Both the position numbers and the translations under genes were made by a program. From Acidobacteriota bacterium (lineage in GTDB: Bacteria > Acidobacteriota > Terriglobia > Acidiferrales > UBA7541), in the NCBI GenBank assembly GCA_013289695.1, contig JABCZK010000003.1, positions 62,001 to 126,000 on the forward strand: a DNA stretch of 64,000 bases, in the 5' to 3' direction. Shown piece after piece: positions 1 to 9,567 of this stretch. Every line of letters starts with the position of its first letter. Within the stretch, counting starts at the first letter, position 1. Below the pieces are notes generated by a model. That model saw nothing but the letters and a program-made list of their open reading frames with translations, was not told where the DNA came from and ran no database searches.

Positions 1-449
1 TTCGCCAGCAAGGAATAGTTCCAATGATTCTGGTCCTGGCGAAACATGCCGTTGAAGGAGTACCACTTGTTCTTGCTGATGCGAATTTGCGATACGTCGT
101 TGGGATCGCCGCCGTAGCCAAAATTGCTAAAGTAAAAGTCGTCGAAAAACGTGCCACGATGATCGAGCGAGCGAAATTCGGTTGTGAATCCCAGCAGCCT
201 TGGCCCCTGTTGTAAATTCACCAATGTGTCGTAGGTTTCCTGACTCCCGTTTATGTCAGCGAATCGGTAGCCGAATTCGATGGATTGCTTGATATTGTAG
301 TTGCCCTCGTTGATTCCGGTTTGTTCCTCCGCCTGCTGTGCACGGATCACCGGAGTCGCCAAGCACCCAACGCAGAGGATGAAAAGAAGTAAGCCGGCGA
401 CGTGACGGTAGGATTTCAATTGCAACTTCTGCTCTTGCCGACTCGTCAC
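1..449 (-). CDS. MtrB/PioB-like outer-membrane beta-barrel protein, N-terminal part (runs off the left edge)
   Basis: Minus-strand reading from a GTG at 449, which has an AGGAGG about nine bases upstream, stays open to the window edge (about 149 residues). It begins with a basic stretch and a hydrophobic signal peptide (HVAGLLLFILCVGCLATPVI then RAQQ), followed by alternating polar and aromatic residues (EFGYRFADINGSQETYDTL, FDDFYFSNFGYGGDPND) typical of an outer-membrane barrel. The stop of the upstream decaheme cytochrome gene is only 20 bases away, so the two are one operon. In known porin-cytochrome conduits (Shewanella MtrAB, Rhodopseudomonas PioAB) a decaheme cytochrome is sheathed by exactly such a barrel, which is the main reason for the family call. 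The N-terminal CxxC of Shewanella MtrB is not present. The C-terminal barrel is outside the window, so the exact family is inferred. Confidence 0.7.
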   Translation of the reverse strand, partial: MTSRQEQKLQLKSYRHVAGLLLFILCVGCLATPVIRAQQAEEQTGINEGNYNIKQSIEFGYRFADINGSQETYDTLVNLQQGPRLLGFTTEFRSLDHRGTFFDDFYFSNFGYGGDPNDVSQIRISKNKWYSFNGMFRQDQNHWNYSLLA

Positions 450-468
450 GTTAGGCTGCCTCCTTTCG

Positions 469-1434
469 CTAGGGTGTAAAGAACACGTTGCTGCTGTTTG
501 ATCCGTGTACAGCCGTGTGGCAGAGGGTGCAGGCCTGATACTCGTTGGCTTGGTTATGAAATGACGGGGTCGCCAGTGCACCGGTGCTCAGCGAATGGCA
601 ACTGATGCACAGCAGATTCACCTGGTTCTGAACGAGCATCCGCTGGTTGGTTGACCCATGTGGCGTGTGGCAAACTTCGCAGCCCTCGATTTTGGCTTCG
701 TGCTGGTACACGAAGGGGCCCTGCTTATCGGCGTGGCACTTGTAGCAGACTTGGTCTTGACCGGCCACGGTGCGCAGCTGGTGCCGCTCGAATCCCCCGT
801 GCGGGTTGTGGCAGTCATTGCATTGCATCAATCCTTCGTTTACGCGGTGATGAAACGGACGCACGAACTGTGCCCGCACATCCAGGTGGCAGGTGTAGCA
901 GAGTTTCGGTGACGATTCCCGCAGTAATGATTGCGTGTCCTTTGCATGATGCGGCGAATGACAGTCGATGCATGCCACGCCACTCTGCAAGTGGGCGGAG
1001 CGGCCATAATTGCTCTGTTCATGACTGCTCTGGTGGCAATCCAGGCAGCGCGCGCTGCTTTCCGCGGGCGAGACGTCCTTAAACGTGAAAATTTTCGTTC
1101 TGTCGCCGCCGCCCTCGACGTGTTCCTTGCCGGGGCCGTGGCATGCTTCGCACCCGTGCCACTCCGGGCCCTTCTGCGCGTCCAGTTTCGAATCGATAGT
1201 CGTAACAAAATGGGGATTCGTCGCGAAAGTGTTGTAAATATCTTCGTGACATGTCTTGCAAACTTCTGTTCCAACGTAGAGTGACGGATCGGTCGGGCGC
1301 ACATATTTGTGCGACTGCGCCGACGGCTTGGGATTGTCTTTGGGTGTTTGCGAACCAAGCGGCTCGACGCGACCAAGCATGACGACGCTACAGACAAGCA
1401 AAGCCAATGGAAATCTGTGTGGCCAAAAGCGCAT
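469..1434 (-). CDS. DmsE/MtrA-type decaheme c-type cytochrome
   Basis: A 321-residue exported protein with exactly ten CxxCH haem c motifs (CKTCH, CEACH, CLDCH, CIDCH, CYTCH, CNDCH, CYKCH, CEVCH, CISCH, CTLCH) spread over residues 60-310. The N-terminus is a signal peptide (FPLALLVCSVVMLG). Length and haem number match the DmsE/MtrA family (about 330 residues, ten haems), which carries electrons across the periplasm and into an outer-membrane barrel. The next gene downstream looks like that barrel. The gene is divergent from the formate dehydrogenase operon and separated by 476 bases containing a palindromic regulatory site. ATG start at 1434. The haem protein is certain; that it forms an outer-membrane conduit follows from family and context. 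Confidence 0.93.
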   Translation of the reverse strand: MRFWPHRFPLALLVCSVVMLGRVEPLGSQTPKDNPKPSAQSHKYVRPTDPSLYVGTEVCKTCHEDIYNTFATNPHFVTTIDSKLDAQKGPEWHGCEACHGPGKEHVEGGGDRTKIFTFKDVSPAESSARCLDCHQSSHEQSNYGRSAHLQSGVACIDCHSPHHAKDTQSLLRESSPKLCYTCHLDVRAQFVRPFHHRVNEGLMQCNDCHNPHGGFERHQLRTVAGQDQVCYKCHADKQGPFVYQHEAKIEGCEVCHTPHGSTNQRMLVQNQVNLLCISCHSLSTGALATPSFHNQANEYQACTLCHTAVHGSNSSNVFFTP

Positions 1435-1708
1435 TTACGGTCATCCCTCAGTTTTCACAGTTGGCCCGTCATCCGAGGACTGCCATCACCACCAGGTTAA
1501 GGAGATTGTTGTGAGCAGCCGACGCTTGACGATCTGGCGACAAAATCTTCCAGATCTGCTGTACGGAATGGATTCAATTTTCCTTTGTTGCCAAGGCAGA
1601 CCTTGCGATTCAAGCTCGGGAATCCGCCTTCTCGGCTGGTCAAGCCAACACTTTTAGCGGACGCCAAGATTTCCCGGACGGAAGAATATTTTGAGGAACT
1701 ACCTAAGT

Positions 1709-1756
1709 CACCTAGGGGTTTCCCTAGTTGCCCGCAGTGAACCGAAGACTTAGCCT
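1709..1756 (+). promoter_or_regulatory. Palindromic operator and promoter before the formate dehydrogenase operon (shared motif, copy 1)
   Basis: The core at 1712-1727 is a 6-4-6 inverted repeat (CTAGGG GTTT CCCTAG), extended on the downstream side to CCCTAGTTG. Exactly 20 bases after the core lies ACTTAG (1748-1753), matching the ACCTAG at the same distance in copies 2 and 4, so it is probably the -10 region and the palindrome takes the place of a -35. The TTG start of the dehydrogenase is about 160 bases further on. The opposite half (CCCCTAGGTG on the minus strand) faces the cytochrome gene, so the site may act both ways. The rest of the 476-base intergenic stretch 1435-1910 shows no gene. 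The binding protein is unknown. Confidence 0.7.
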
Positions 1757-1910
1757 CCGACTGGCACTTGGATAATGGAGCACAGACCGCTGGGTATCCG
1801 ATGGCGTGGCGATGGTCGTTTCTGACGCTGTGATTGAGTTGGGAAGATTTGGCTGTAAATGAATTAATCGTTGAGATGTAACCTCTGCTTCGAGAGGTAC
1901 GGAGCAATCC

Positions 1911-4900
1911 TTGGATCCCGACAAGAGCGGCGAAAGTGTAATTGATGAACCGATCGCAAACAGCGCTAGTGAACCACAGAAGACTCTGACACAGGTTACC
2001 CGGCGAGAGTGGTTCAAGAGAGCAGTTGGTGGTTGCGCCGGGCTGGCACTGAGTGGCCTCGTTGATGTAGCGGCTGTCCAGGCTCACACGCAAGAGTTGA
2101 AGCTCTCCAACGTCAGCGAGTTCACCACTTCCTGCAATTTTTGCTCTTGCGGGTGCGGCATGGTCGCCTCGGTGCGCGACGGCAAGCTGATTAGCATGGA
2201 GGGCGACTTCGACCACATTGTGAATCGCGGATCCCTGTGCGTGAAGGGCATATCCATGTTTGCGACCCACAGCTCGCCGAATCGGCTTACCACTCCGCGT
2301 TATCGGGCACCGGGCAGCGGCCATTGGGAAGACATCTCCTGGGACGACGCGATCGCGCGGGTCGCGCAAAAGATTCGCAAGACGCGCGATGCGACCTGGA
2401 TCGCCACTGAGAGGGTCGGCGACAAGGAGGTTCCGGTTAATCGGACGGATGCGATCGGCTTCCTGGGCGGCGCGCAGAACACCAACGAGGAGTGCTACCT
2501 CTTCCAGAAGGCGGCCCGGCTGCTCGGCTTGGCTTACGTTGAGCATCAGGCCAGGCTTTGACACAGCCCCACGGTCCCCGGTCTGGGGGCCTCGTTCGGC
2601 AGGGGGGCGATGACCAATCACTGGATCGACCTGCAGAACTGCAAGACAATCCTGGTCGAAGGCAGCAACGTGGCCGAGAACCACCCCATGGCCTTCAAGT
2701 GGATTCGGAAGGCACAGGAGAACGGGGCGAAGATCATCCACGTCGATCCGCGATTCACTCGGACCTCCGCGGCGGCGGACATGTATGCGCGCATTCGGCC
2801 CGGGACTGACGCGGCGTTCCAGAACACGATGATCAACTACATCCTCGTCAACAAGCTGTACGACGAGGATTACGTCCTGACTCACACCAACGCCCTCTTC
2901 TTGGGCGATGAGGCGTTCGAATTCAAGGACGGCGTTTTCAGCGGGTTCGACGCGGAGAACCACAGGTACCATACGGAGACTTGGGGATATCAGCTCGATG
3001 CCAGGGGAAAGCCCCGTGTCGCCAAGAGCCTGGATGAGCCGCACTGCGTTTTCTCGCGCCTGAAGACCTTCGTCTCACGGTACACGCTGGAGACGGGCGA
3101 GCGGATTACCGGGATTCCGGCCGAGCAGATCCGGCAGATCGCCGAGATGATGGCGAAGAACCGGCCGGGGTCCATCCTCTACGCGCTCGGAATGACCCAG
3201 CACACCACCGGGGTGCAGGGGATCCGGTCATTCACGATCCTGCAACTCCTGCTTGGCAACATCGGCAAGCCGGGCGGCGGCGTCAACGCGCTGCGCGGCG
3301 AGCCGAACGTGCAGGGCGCGTGCGACATGGCGGTGCTCTACAACTACATGCCGGGCTATCTCAATTCTGCGTCGAATGCGGAGCCGACCATCTACGACTA
3401 CGTGCGCAAGAACGGCATCGCGGATAGCCGGTACCTCGTCAACACCCTCAAGGCCTTCTTCGGTGAGGCGGCTACCGCCGAGAACGATTACGCCTACACC
3501 TGGTTGCCCAAGCGGAACGCGTCCAAGGACTACGGAACCCTGCCGATGTTCGAGGATGCCCTTGCCGGGAAGCTAAAGCTCCTGTGGATCGTCGGCCAGA
3601 ATCCTGCGGTCACCGTGCCGAACCTCACGTTGACGTTCGACGCGATGGCGAAGCTCGAGACGCTCGTGGTCCAGGAGATCTGGGAGACCGAGACGACTGC
3701 GTTCTGGTGCCGCCCTGGCGTCGACCCAAAGTCGATCTCCACCGAGGTGATCCTGCTGCCGGCGGCATTCTTCATGGAAAAAAACGGAACCATCAGCAAC
3801 TCGGGCGGCATGGTGCAATGGCGGCACGCCGCCGTGAAGCCTCCGGGGCAAGCCAAACCCGACGGCGAGATCGTGGACCTCGTCTTCCGCAAGGTGCGCG
3901 ATCTGGTCAAGGACTCAACGGAGCCGAGGGACGAGATCATCCAGAAGGCCTTCTGGAACTACACCACGGCTGAGGATGTACTGCGCGAGATCAACGGGTA
4001 CGCCCTGCGCGACAACCTGGAAACCGGGCTCAAGGCGGGCGATCTCGTCCGCAAGGTGAGCGATCTTCGGTCCGACGGTTCCACGTCGTCCGGCGCATGG
4101 ATCTACGCGGGTGTCTTCGCCAACGGCGAGAACCTCTCGAAGCGCCGCGACTCACAAACGGATCCCGGAGGCCTCGGCCTCTATCCCGGCTTCGGGTGGA
4201 CTTGGCCTAACAACATGCGCATCCTCTACAACCGAGCGTCGTGCGATCGCCACGGCAAACCATATCCGGGCTCGAAGGCGATCGTCTGGTGGGACGAAAA
4301 AGCAAAGCGTTGGGCGGGATACGACGTACCCGACGTCCCTGTCCTGACCGACGGACCGGGCACGCCGAACGGTCAGCGGGCCTTCCACCTGGGCGCGGAG
4401 GGCGTCGGGCGCCTTTTCGCGGCCGTCTACTCGGACCCAGACGAGAAACATCCGGGGTATCCGCGCGACGTGGCCTATGTGCCGAAGGATGGTCCGTTGC
4501 CGGAAATGTACGAGCCCATCGAAAGCCCGGTGGAGAACGTCTTGCACCCGAAGGTCAAACAAAACCCGATGCTAAAATATCCGCGCGTCGCGTCGCATCA
4601 GCCCATCGGCACCGTCGCGGATTTTCCGTACGTCCTGATGACCTCAACCGTTGCGGAGCACTGGTGCGCAGGATCTACAACACGCAACATCCCGTGGCTC
4701 AATGAGCTTGTCCCCGAGCCTGTGATTGAGATTCCTGTGTCTCTCGCCCAGAAACTGTCGGTCAAAACCGGAGACTGGGTAAAAGTATCCTCCGCTCGAG
4801 GCGAACTCACTGTGAAAGCCTCGGTCACTCCAAGAATGCAGACCATCAAAGCTGACGGACAAGAAGTTACGATCGTTTGGATGCCCTACAACTGGGGATT

Positions 4901-5057
4901 CAAAGGTCTTTCCACCGGCCCCAGCGTAAATGTCCTGACAATCGATGCCGTCGATCCGGGAGCGGGAACCCAAGAGACCAAGGCTTGCCTGGTGAATGTG
5001 GTGAAATTCCGCGCGGCCGGAGCAAGATCGGAAACCGGGCGCAGGCGAACTGTATGA
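1911..5057 (+). CDS. fdnG: Selenocysteine-containing formate dehydrogenase, catalytic subunit (FDH-N/O type), Tat-exported
   Basis: Oxidises formate at a molybdenum bis-molybdopterin site on the periplasmic face. The frame is open from TTG 1911 (GGAG six bases upstream) to TGA 5055-5057 except for one in-frame TGA at 2559-2561. The context EHQARL-U-HSPTV ... GRGAMTNHW is the conserved active-site segment of FDH-N, where U is selenocysteine; here U217. A SECIS hairpin follows directly. Residues 30-36 (TRREWFK) form a twin-arginine signal. C75, C78, C82 and a cysteine near residue 110 (GSLCVKG) bind a [4Fe-4S] cluster. The length, 1,048 residues, is near E. coli FdnG (1,015). The last bases overlap the next gene (ATGA). 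Simple gene callers would split this gene at 2561 and restart at an internal ATG. No selA, selB, selC or selD lies in the window, so they must be elsewhere. It is very probably functional because both halves are intact and conserved. Confidence 0.95.
2559..2591 (+). promoter_or_regulatory. Bacterial SECIS element and UGA selenocysteine codon
   Basis: Just after the TGA (2559-2561) the bases 2573-2579 and 2585-2591 can form a seven-base-pair stem (one G-U) with the apical loop GGTCT at 2580-2584. An apical GGUCU loop at this distance from the UGA is the SelB recognition feature of E. coli fdnG and fdhF. The surrounding protein sequence also fits the selenocysteine site of formate dehydrogenases, so structure and coding evidence agree. 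Confidence 0.9.
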
Positions 5058-7249
5058 GCCAATCTGCGAACACAGGCTCTTTTAAATCGACGCTGGTTGA
5101 CATCACGAAATGCATCGGTTGTCGTGCGTGCCAGGTTGCCTGTAAGCAGTGGAACGATCGCGATGGGGAAGCGACAGAGTTTCAGTGGGACCTTGGATTT
5201 CAGAACCCCGCTAGCCTCAGTGCAAAAACGCTTACCTTAATTACGTTTCATGAAGTGCTTGACGACAAGGCACCCGGGGGTTTGCATTACCTTTCCACGA
5301 TGCGGCGATGTCTGCACTGCCTGGAGCCCGCATGCGTCTCAGCTTGCCCGACAACGGCTCTGCACCCGGAATCTGACGGGCCGGTATCTTACGATGCCAA
5401 TAAGTGCATCGGTTGCCGCTACTGCGAATGGGCGTGCCCGTGGGGCGTGCCGACCGCAGAATGGGACTCTCTCGCTCCCAAGATTCAGAAGTGTACTCAC
5501 TGCGCCGACCGTGATGATCAGCCCGCGCCTTTGGCTCGCAATGGGCAGGCGCTTACAGATGAGGAGAACAAGCGTTACCGCCAGAACATTGTCGAGCCTG
5601 CTTGCGTCAAGGCATGCCCGGCTGACGCGCTGCTATTTGGTAAGCGCGACGAGATCCTACAGGAGGCGCGCAACCGGATTTCCAATCAACCTGAGAAGTA
5701 TGTAGATCACATTTATGGGGAAAAAGAGGCTGGCGGCACCAGTGTGTTGTACCTATCTTCGGTGCCTTTCGCGAAGCTCGGTTTTCCAGACGTTGGTAAC
5801 AAGGCGTATCCGGGGTTTTCCAGCATGGCTATTCACGCTGTTCCCCCTGCCGTCCTGGCCCTGGGCGCAATCTTAGGTGGCACCTACGCCTTCTTGAGAC
5901 GCCGGGCCGTTGCGATGGCAAGCGGGGCTGGTGCAGCGGCAGATACGGAAGCTCACGGGCCTCACATCGAGTTCGAGCTCCTCCAACACAAACTGCTGAC
6001 TCCCTGGAACTGGTTTCTCCTTGGAATCATGGCGTTCGGCGTGATTTCTGTAATCGCCCGATTCGCCTTGGGCTTGGGTGGTAGCACGAACCTTTCTGAC
6101 ACTTACGCGTGGGGACTCTGGATCGTCTTCGATTTGATTTGGATCGCGGTGGCTGCCGGCGCGTTCGCGACTGCCGGGATCATTTATGTCTTTCAACGCA
6201 AGGACCTGTACTCCATGGGCCGATCAGCCGTACTTATGGGCCTGTTGAGCTACTCGTTTGTCACGGTCACGCTGATTGCTGACCTTGGCTTGCCGTGGCA
6301 CTTCTATCAGCTCGGCCTGCAGTCTCCCGAGCAATCGGCGATGTTTGAGGTGTCTTGGTGCGTCGGCCTCTATGTCACTATCTTGCTTCTGGAATTCCTG
6401 CCGGTGCCCTTTGAACGATGGAAGCTGCAGAGGGCGAAGGAGATTTGGCAGCGGTGGTCCGGCTATTACGTGGCGTTTGCGGTCACGTTGTTTGTCTACC
6501 TGCTATCGCGCCGACTGGCCTATGCGTTGGCGAGTGTCGTTTTATTTTCTTTTCTTGCTTGGGTGTTTCGAGCCAGGGGCAAGAAATCTGAGCCGATCAT
6601 GCTAGCTATCGCCGCCGTAACGCTCTCCACGATGCACCAGAGTTCTCTCGGCTCATTGTTCCTGCTGATGCCGGAACAGCTTGCTCCACAGTGGTGGTCT
6701 CCGGTGATGCCCATCTCGTTCTTCTTGTCCTCCATCGCAGCCGGTACCTCTCTCGTCGTTCTGATAGAGATGTGGATAGCAAGAGCGTGGGGCAGGGAAC
6801 TTCGAGTCACGCAACTGGCGGCGATGGGCAAAATCTCATTTTGGTCGCTGTTGTGCTATTGGATCTTTCGACTGAGCGATATGGCAGTTCGAGGCCAGTT
6901 TTCCAACACATTTTCTGGAAGATTGGGCACCCTGTTCGCCGCCGAAATCATCATTGGCGCCGTGCTCCCTCTGTCCCTGCTTGCTCGCGCTCCGCTGCGA
7001 TCCCACCCAACCGTGCTCTTTCTGGGGACCGCTCTCGCCGCTGGTGGTGTGGTTTTCAACCGAGTGAATGTCGTTATCGCGGCCATGGATTTGAAAGGAG
7101 CGATGCCTCAATTCGCACCAGCGTCCTACACTCCGTCCGTCTTCGAGTGGGGCGTCTCGGTTGGTCTCATCGCTGCGAGCATCTTCCTTTTCGGGCTTGG
7201 TGCACGACTCATGCCGATTCTCCCCAAGGAAGAGGCCGGGCAGCACTAG
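5054..7249 (+). CDS. Formate dehydrogenase iron-sulphur subunit fused to an NrfD/HybB-type membrane subunit
   Basis: A 731-residue fusion. Residues 1-210 are a HybA/FdnH-like ferredoxin protein with four [4Fe-4S] motifs (CIGCRACQVAC from residue 20; CLHCLEPACVSACP; CIGCRYCEWACP; CTHC ... CVKACP). A hydrophobic segment (VPPAVLALGAILGGTYAF) resembles the membrane anchor of FdnH. After a short Ala/Gly-rich linker come about ten membrane helices beginning LLTPWNWFLLGIMAFG, typical of the NrfD/HybB family that passes electrons to the quinone pool without haem b. E. coli FDH-N uses separate beta and cytochrome b subunits, so both the fusion and the NrfD anchor are unusual. The start is the ATG that overlaps the stop of the catalytic gene; a longer open frame from 4877 would lie inside that gene in another frame and is not used. 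The fusion is certain from the continuous frame; quinone reduction is inferred from the family. Confidence 0.92.
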   Translation: MSQSANTGSFKSTLVDITKCIGCRACQVACKQWNDRDGEATEFQWDLGFQNPASLSAKTLTLITFHEVLDDKAPGGLHYLSTMRRCLHCLEPACVSACPTTALHPESDGPVSYDANKCIGCRYCEWACPWGVPTAEWDSLAPKIQKCTHCADRDDQPAPLARNGQALTDEENKRYRQNIVEPACVKACPADALLFGKRDEILQEARNRISNQPEKYVDHIYGEKEAGGTSVLYLSSVPFAKLGFPDVGNKAYPGFSSMAIHAVPPAVLALGAILGGTYAFLRRRAVAMASGAGAAADTEAHGPHIEFELLQHKLLTPWNWFLLGIMAFGVISVIARFALGLGGSTNLSDTYAWGLWIVFDLIWIAVAAGAFATAGIIYVFQRKDLYSMGRSAVLMGLLSYSFVTVTLIADLGLPWHFYQLGLQSPEQSAMFEVSWCVGLYVTILLLEFLPVPFERWKLQRAKEIWQRWSGYYVAFAVTLFVYLLSRRLAYALASVVLFSFLAWVFRARGKKSEPIMLAIAAVTLSTMHQSSLGSLFLLMPEQLAPQWWSPVMPISFFLSSIAAGTSLVVLIEMWIARAWGRELRVTQLAAMGKISFWSLLCYWIFRLSDMAVRGQFSNTFSGRLGTLFAAEIIIGAVLPLSLLARAPLRSHPTVLFLGTALAAGGVVFNRVNVVIAAMDLKGAMPQFAPASYTPSVFEWGVSVGLIAASIFLFGLGARLMPILPKEEAGQH

Positions 7250-7262
7250 GAATCTTGATTCA

Positions 7263-8075
7263 ATGACTGAAGATACTTGGCTAGCGAGCCATCCCTACTT
7301 ACGTTCCATCGCCGAGTTCGACGCACAAATCGCGACGGCTGCGGCCAGCCTGCCAAGCGGCGGTGCGCGCACTCCAAACTGGGAAGATTATATAGGTGAT
7401 TATCAGGCGCGCATCCCGCTCCTGCGGAGCTCCCACGTCGCGATTGACTTCCAGCCCGCGGAGGCAATCCTGGTATCGCTGGTCGAAAGCTTGGCTGCAA
7501 AGCCATTGCCAGAAAAGTTGGCGGCGGAGTGCCGGGTTTTGGACAATCAATTGCGCGAAATGAATGCGGCACGTCGTGCGGTCGCTTGGCTGCTCGATGA
7601 CGAGGTTTTCAAACCAGCGCACCCGGGTCTGACTCGCTACCTCGGCTGGACCGCGCTGGCCCGATACCTCCGCCCAATCGTGGATGCGTTCAGCAGCTGG
7701 CGCGACGAGGAGCGCTGGTTTTGTGGGTACTGCCCCACTTGTGGATCGCCCCCGGCCATGGCTCAGTTGGTCGCCTTTGAGCCCGGCCACCTGCGGTTAC
7801 TTTCTTGCGGCTTTTGCGGCACACGCTGGCGATACCGGCGAATTGGGTGCCCCTTCTGCGAAAGCGCGGGCGATCACCGGCTCTCTGCCGTGGCCATTGA
7901 CGGAGAGAAACACCTTCGTATCGAATTCTGCGAGTCCTGCCGCGCCTATCTCAAAACCTATAATGGAGAGGGAAGCGAGTCCCTCTTTCTAGCGGATTGG
8001 ACTTCGCTTCACCTCGACGTTATTGCCCGTGATCGTGGACTGAAACGATTGGCGAATTCACTCTACGAACTGTGA
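7263..8075 (+). CDS. fdhE: FdhE, formate dehydrogenase accessory protein
   Basis: A 270-residue cytoplasmic protein with four CxxC pairs in its C-terminal half (CGYCPTC, CGFCGTRW, CPFCES, CESCRAY), the rubredoxin-like metal-binding pattern of FdhE. FdhE is needed for assembly or maturation of Tat-exported formate dehydrogenases and is thought to bind the catalytic subunit before export. It follows the fused subunit by 13 bases in the same operon, which fits this role. The start is ATG 7263 with AGGA about ten bases upstream; the frame is open earlier but that would run into the previous gene. Family length (about 300 residues) agrees. Confidence 0.9.
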   Translation: MTEDTWLASHPYLRSIAEFDAQIATAAASLPSGGARTPNWEDYIGDYQARIPLLRSSHVAIDFQPAEAILVSLVESLAAKPLPEKLAAECRVLDNQLREMNAARRAVAWLLDDEVFKPAHPGLTRYLGWTALARYLRPIVDAFSSWRDEERWFCGYCPTCGSPPAMAQLVAFEPGHLRLLSCGFCGTRWRYRRIGCPFCESAGDHRLSAVAIDGEKHLRIEFCESCRAYLKTYNGEGSESLFLADWTSLHLDVIARDRGLKRLANSLYEL

Positions 8076-8331
8076 CCATGCGCGTTTTCCTTCTTGAGAC
8101 GATCGAGGTGACAGAAGCCTTTGAAATGACGATCGCTCTTCACGAGATGAAAATATGAATCAAGCACCGGTTTGCGTCAGCGACAAAATACTTCGGTCTG
8201 TCTGGATTGCTGATGGCGGGAGGACGCAGCCCTAATCGAGAGGAACTTGAGGTCCTGCTTCTTGCGGGCCCAGCGGCGCGCAAGTAGAGATTAACCAAAG
8301 CGCACGCCTGACGTGCATAGGAGGACCCATC

Positions 8332-9447
8332 GTGACCTCTGACCAACCGGAGCCTGATAAGGCGTACGTGAACCGGGCGCTCGAAGTCTCCATTCACATC
8401 TGCCTTTTCGTCTTGCTTGCTGCGGCCTGCCTCCTCATCCTGAGACCCTTCATCGCGCTGGCCATTTGGGGACTGATCATTTCCATTGCCGGCTATCCAG
8501 GATACTGCAAGCTTCAGAAGCTACTCGGCGGGAGGGGTGGTCTTGCGTCCGCCCTGTTTACCGTCCTTCTCCTTACGGTCTTGATCGTGCCGATTACACT
8601 GCTCGCTCAATCGCTGATCGACGGTTTCCAATCTCTCGCGGTACGCCTTCATAATGAAACCCTGACGATTCCGCCGCCGCCGCCGAACATCGCAACGTGG
8701 CTGTTGCTCGGCAAACCGTTGAGCGATCTCTGGAGCCTGGCTTCCAACAATTTATCTGCCGCACTTCAGAGCCTCGCGCCTCAGCTCAAAGCGGCTGGCA
8801 GCGGACTACTCTTGGGGGCTGCCGGAGTTGGCGTGGGCGCGCTGCAGTTTTTCGTCTCGATTGTGGTCGCGGGATTCCTTCTCGCCAACTCGAGCCAGTG
8901 CGCGAGAGTTTCGCGCGGTCTTGCAATTCATCTATTCGGCAATAAGGGCCCAGACTTTGAAGCCCTCGCGGGGGCGACTGTACGCAGCGTTACCAACGGT
9001 ATCCTGGGCGTGGCGTTAATCCAATCTCTGCTCGCCGGTCTGGGTTTTCTGGTGGTTCGGCTCCCCGGGGCGGGCCTGTGGGCACTGGTGTTTCTAGTTG
9101 CCGCCGTGCTTCAGGTGGGAGCCTTGGTTCTGATCCCCGCCGTGGTCTATGTTTTTGCGACCGCTGGTACGGCCAAGGCGGTGGCCTTCTTGATTTGGTG
9201 TATTGTCGTCGCTCTCCTAGACAACGTTCTGAAACCGCTGCTGCTCGGCCGGGGCGTCCCGGTTCCGATCGTCGTAGTCTTCTTGGGGGCGATCGGCGGC
9301 TTCATGGCGATGGGTATCGTCGGCCTTTTTGTCGGCCCGATTCTCTTGTCGGTTGGATACAAACTGTTCCTGGCCTGGCTGTCCCCAGACATTGAACCGC
9401 GACGCGATGTCTCGCGGGTTCACAATTCCAGTGACGAGGCGGAATGA
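8332..9447 (+). CDS. AI-2E family (PerM/UPF0118) membrane transporter
   Basis: A 371-residue polytopic membrane protein. Two hydrophobic helices near the N-terminus (residues 20-60), one at 75-95, a hydrophilic stretch with a PPPPP run around residue 120, and a C-terminal block of helices including the family hallmarks IPAVVYVF, ALLDNVLKPLLLGRG and FLGAIGGFMAMGIVGLFVGP. Members export small molecules or ions; substrates are mostly unknown, and the autoinducer-2 link does not hold for all. The start is GTG 8332 with a strong AGGAGG. It is 256 bases after fdhE and likely has its own promoter; I see no gene in that gap. Confidence 0.9.
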   Translation: MTSDQPEPDKAYVNRALEVSIHICLFVLLAAACLLILRPFIALAIWGLIISIAGYPGYCKLQKLLGGRGGLASALFTVLLLTVLIVPITLLAQSLIDGFQSLAVRLHNETLTIPPPPPNIATWLLLGKPLSDLWSLASNNLSAALQSLAPQLKAAGSGLLLGAAGVGVGALQFFVSIVVAGFLLANSSQCARVSRGLAIHLFGNKGPDFEALAGATVRSVTNGILGVALIQSLLAGLGFLVVRLPGAGLWALVFLVAAVLQVGALVLIPAVVYVFATAGTAKAVAFLIWCIVVALLDNVLKPLLLGRGVPVPIVVVFLGAIGGFMAMGIVGLFVGPILLSVGYKLFLAWLSPDIEPRRDVSRVHNSSDEAE

Positions 9448-9567
9448 CGCGTCTCAATTGCAGCAATTCTCCTAGTGTCAACCCGAAACGGTGAGCGCAC
9501 GCCAAATCCCGATGTCGCCTGCCAAGTTTCAAGAATCCACGGACCTTGTCACCACTCGAAAATGAAC

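Noticed and set aside
1497..3044. Long minus-strand open frame (515 codons) opposite the formate dehydrogenase start
   Set aside because: It mirrors the high-GC third-position pattern of the real gene, has no signature, and covers the regulatory region and the SECIS.
4877..5053. N-terminal extension of the fused iron-sulphur/NrfD subunit
   Set aside because: It lies inside the catalytic gene in another frame, has no family sequence, and the ATGA overlap at 5054 is the natural start.
2610..5057. Separate 815-codon gene starting at an internal ATG
   Set aside because: It is the continuation of the selenoprotein frame after UGA 2559-2561; the ATG codes for the Met of the conserved AMTNHW motif.
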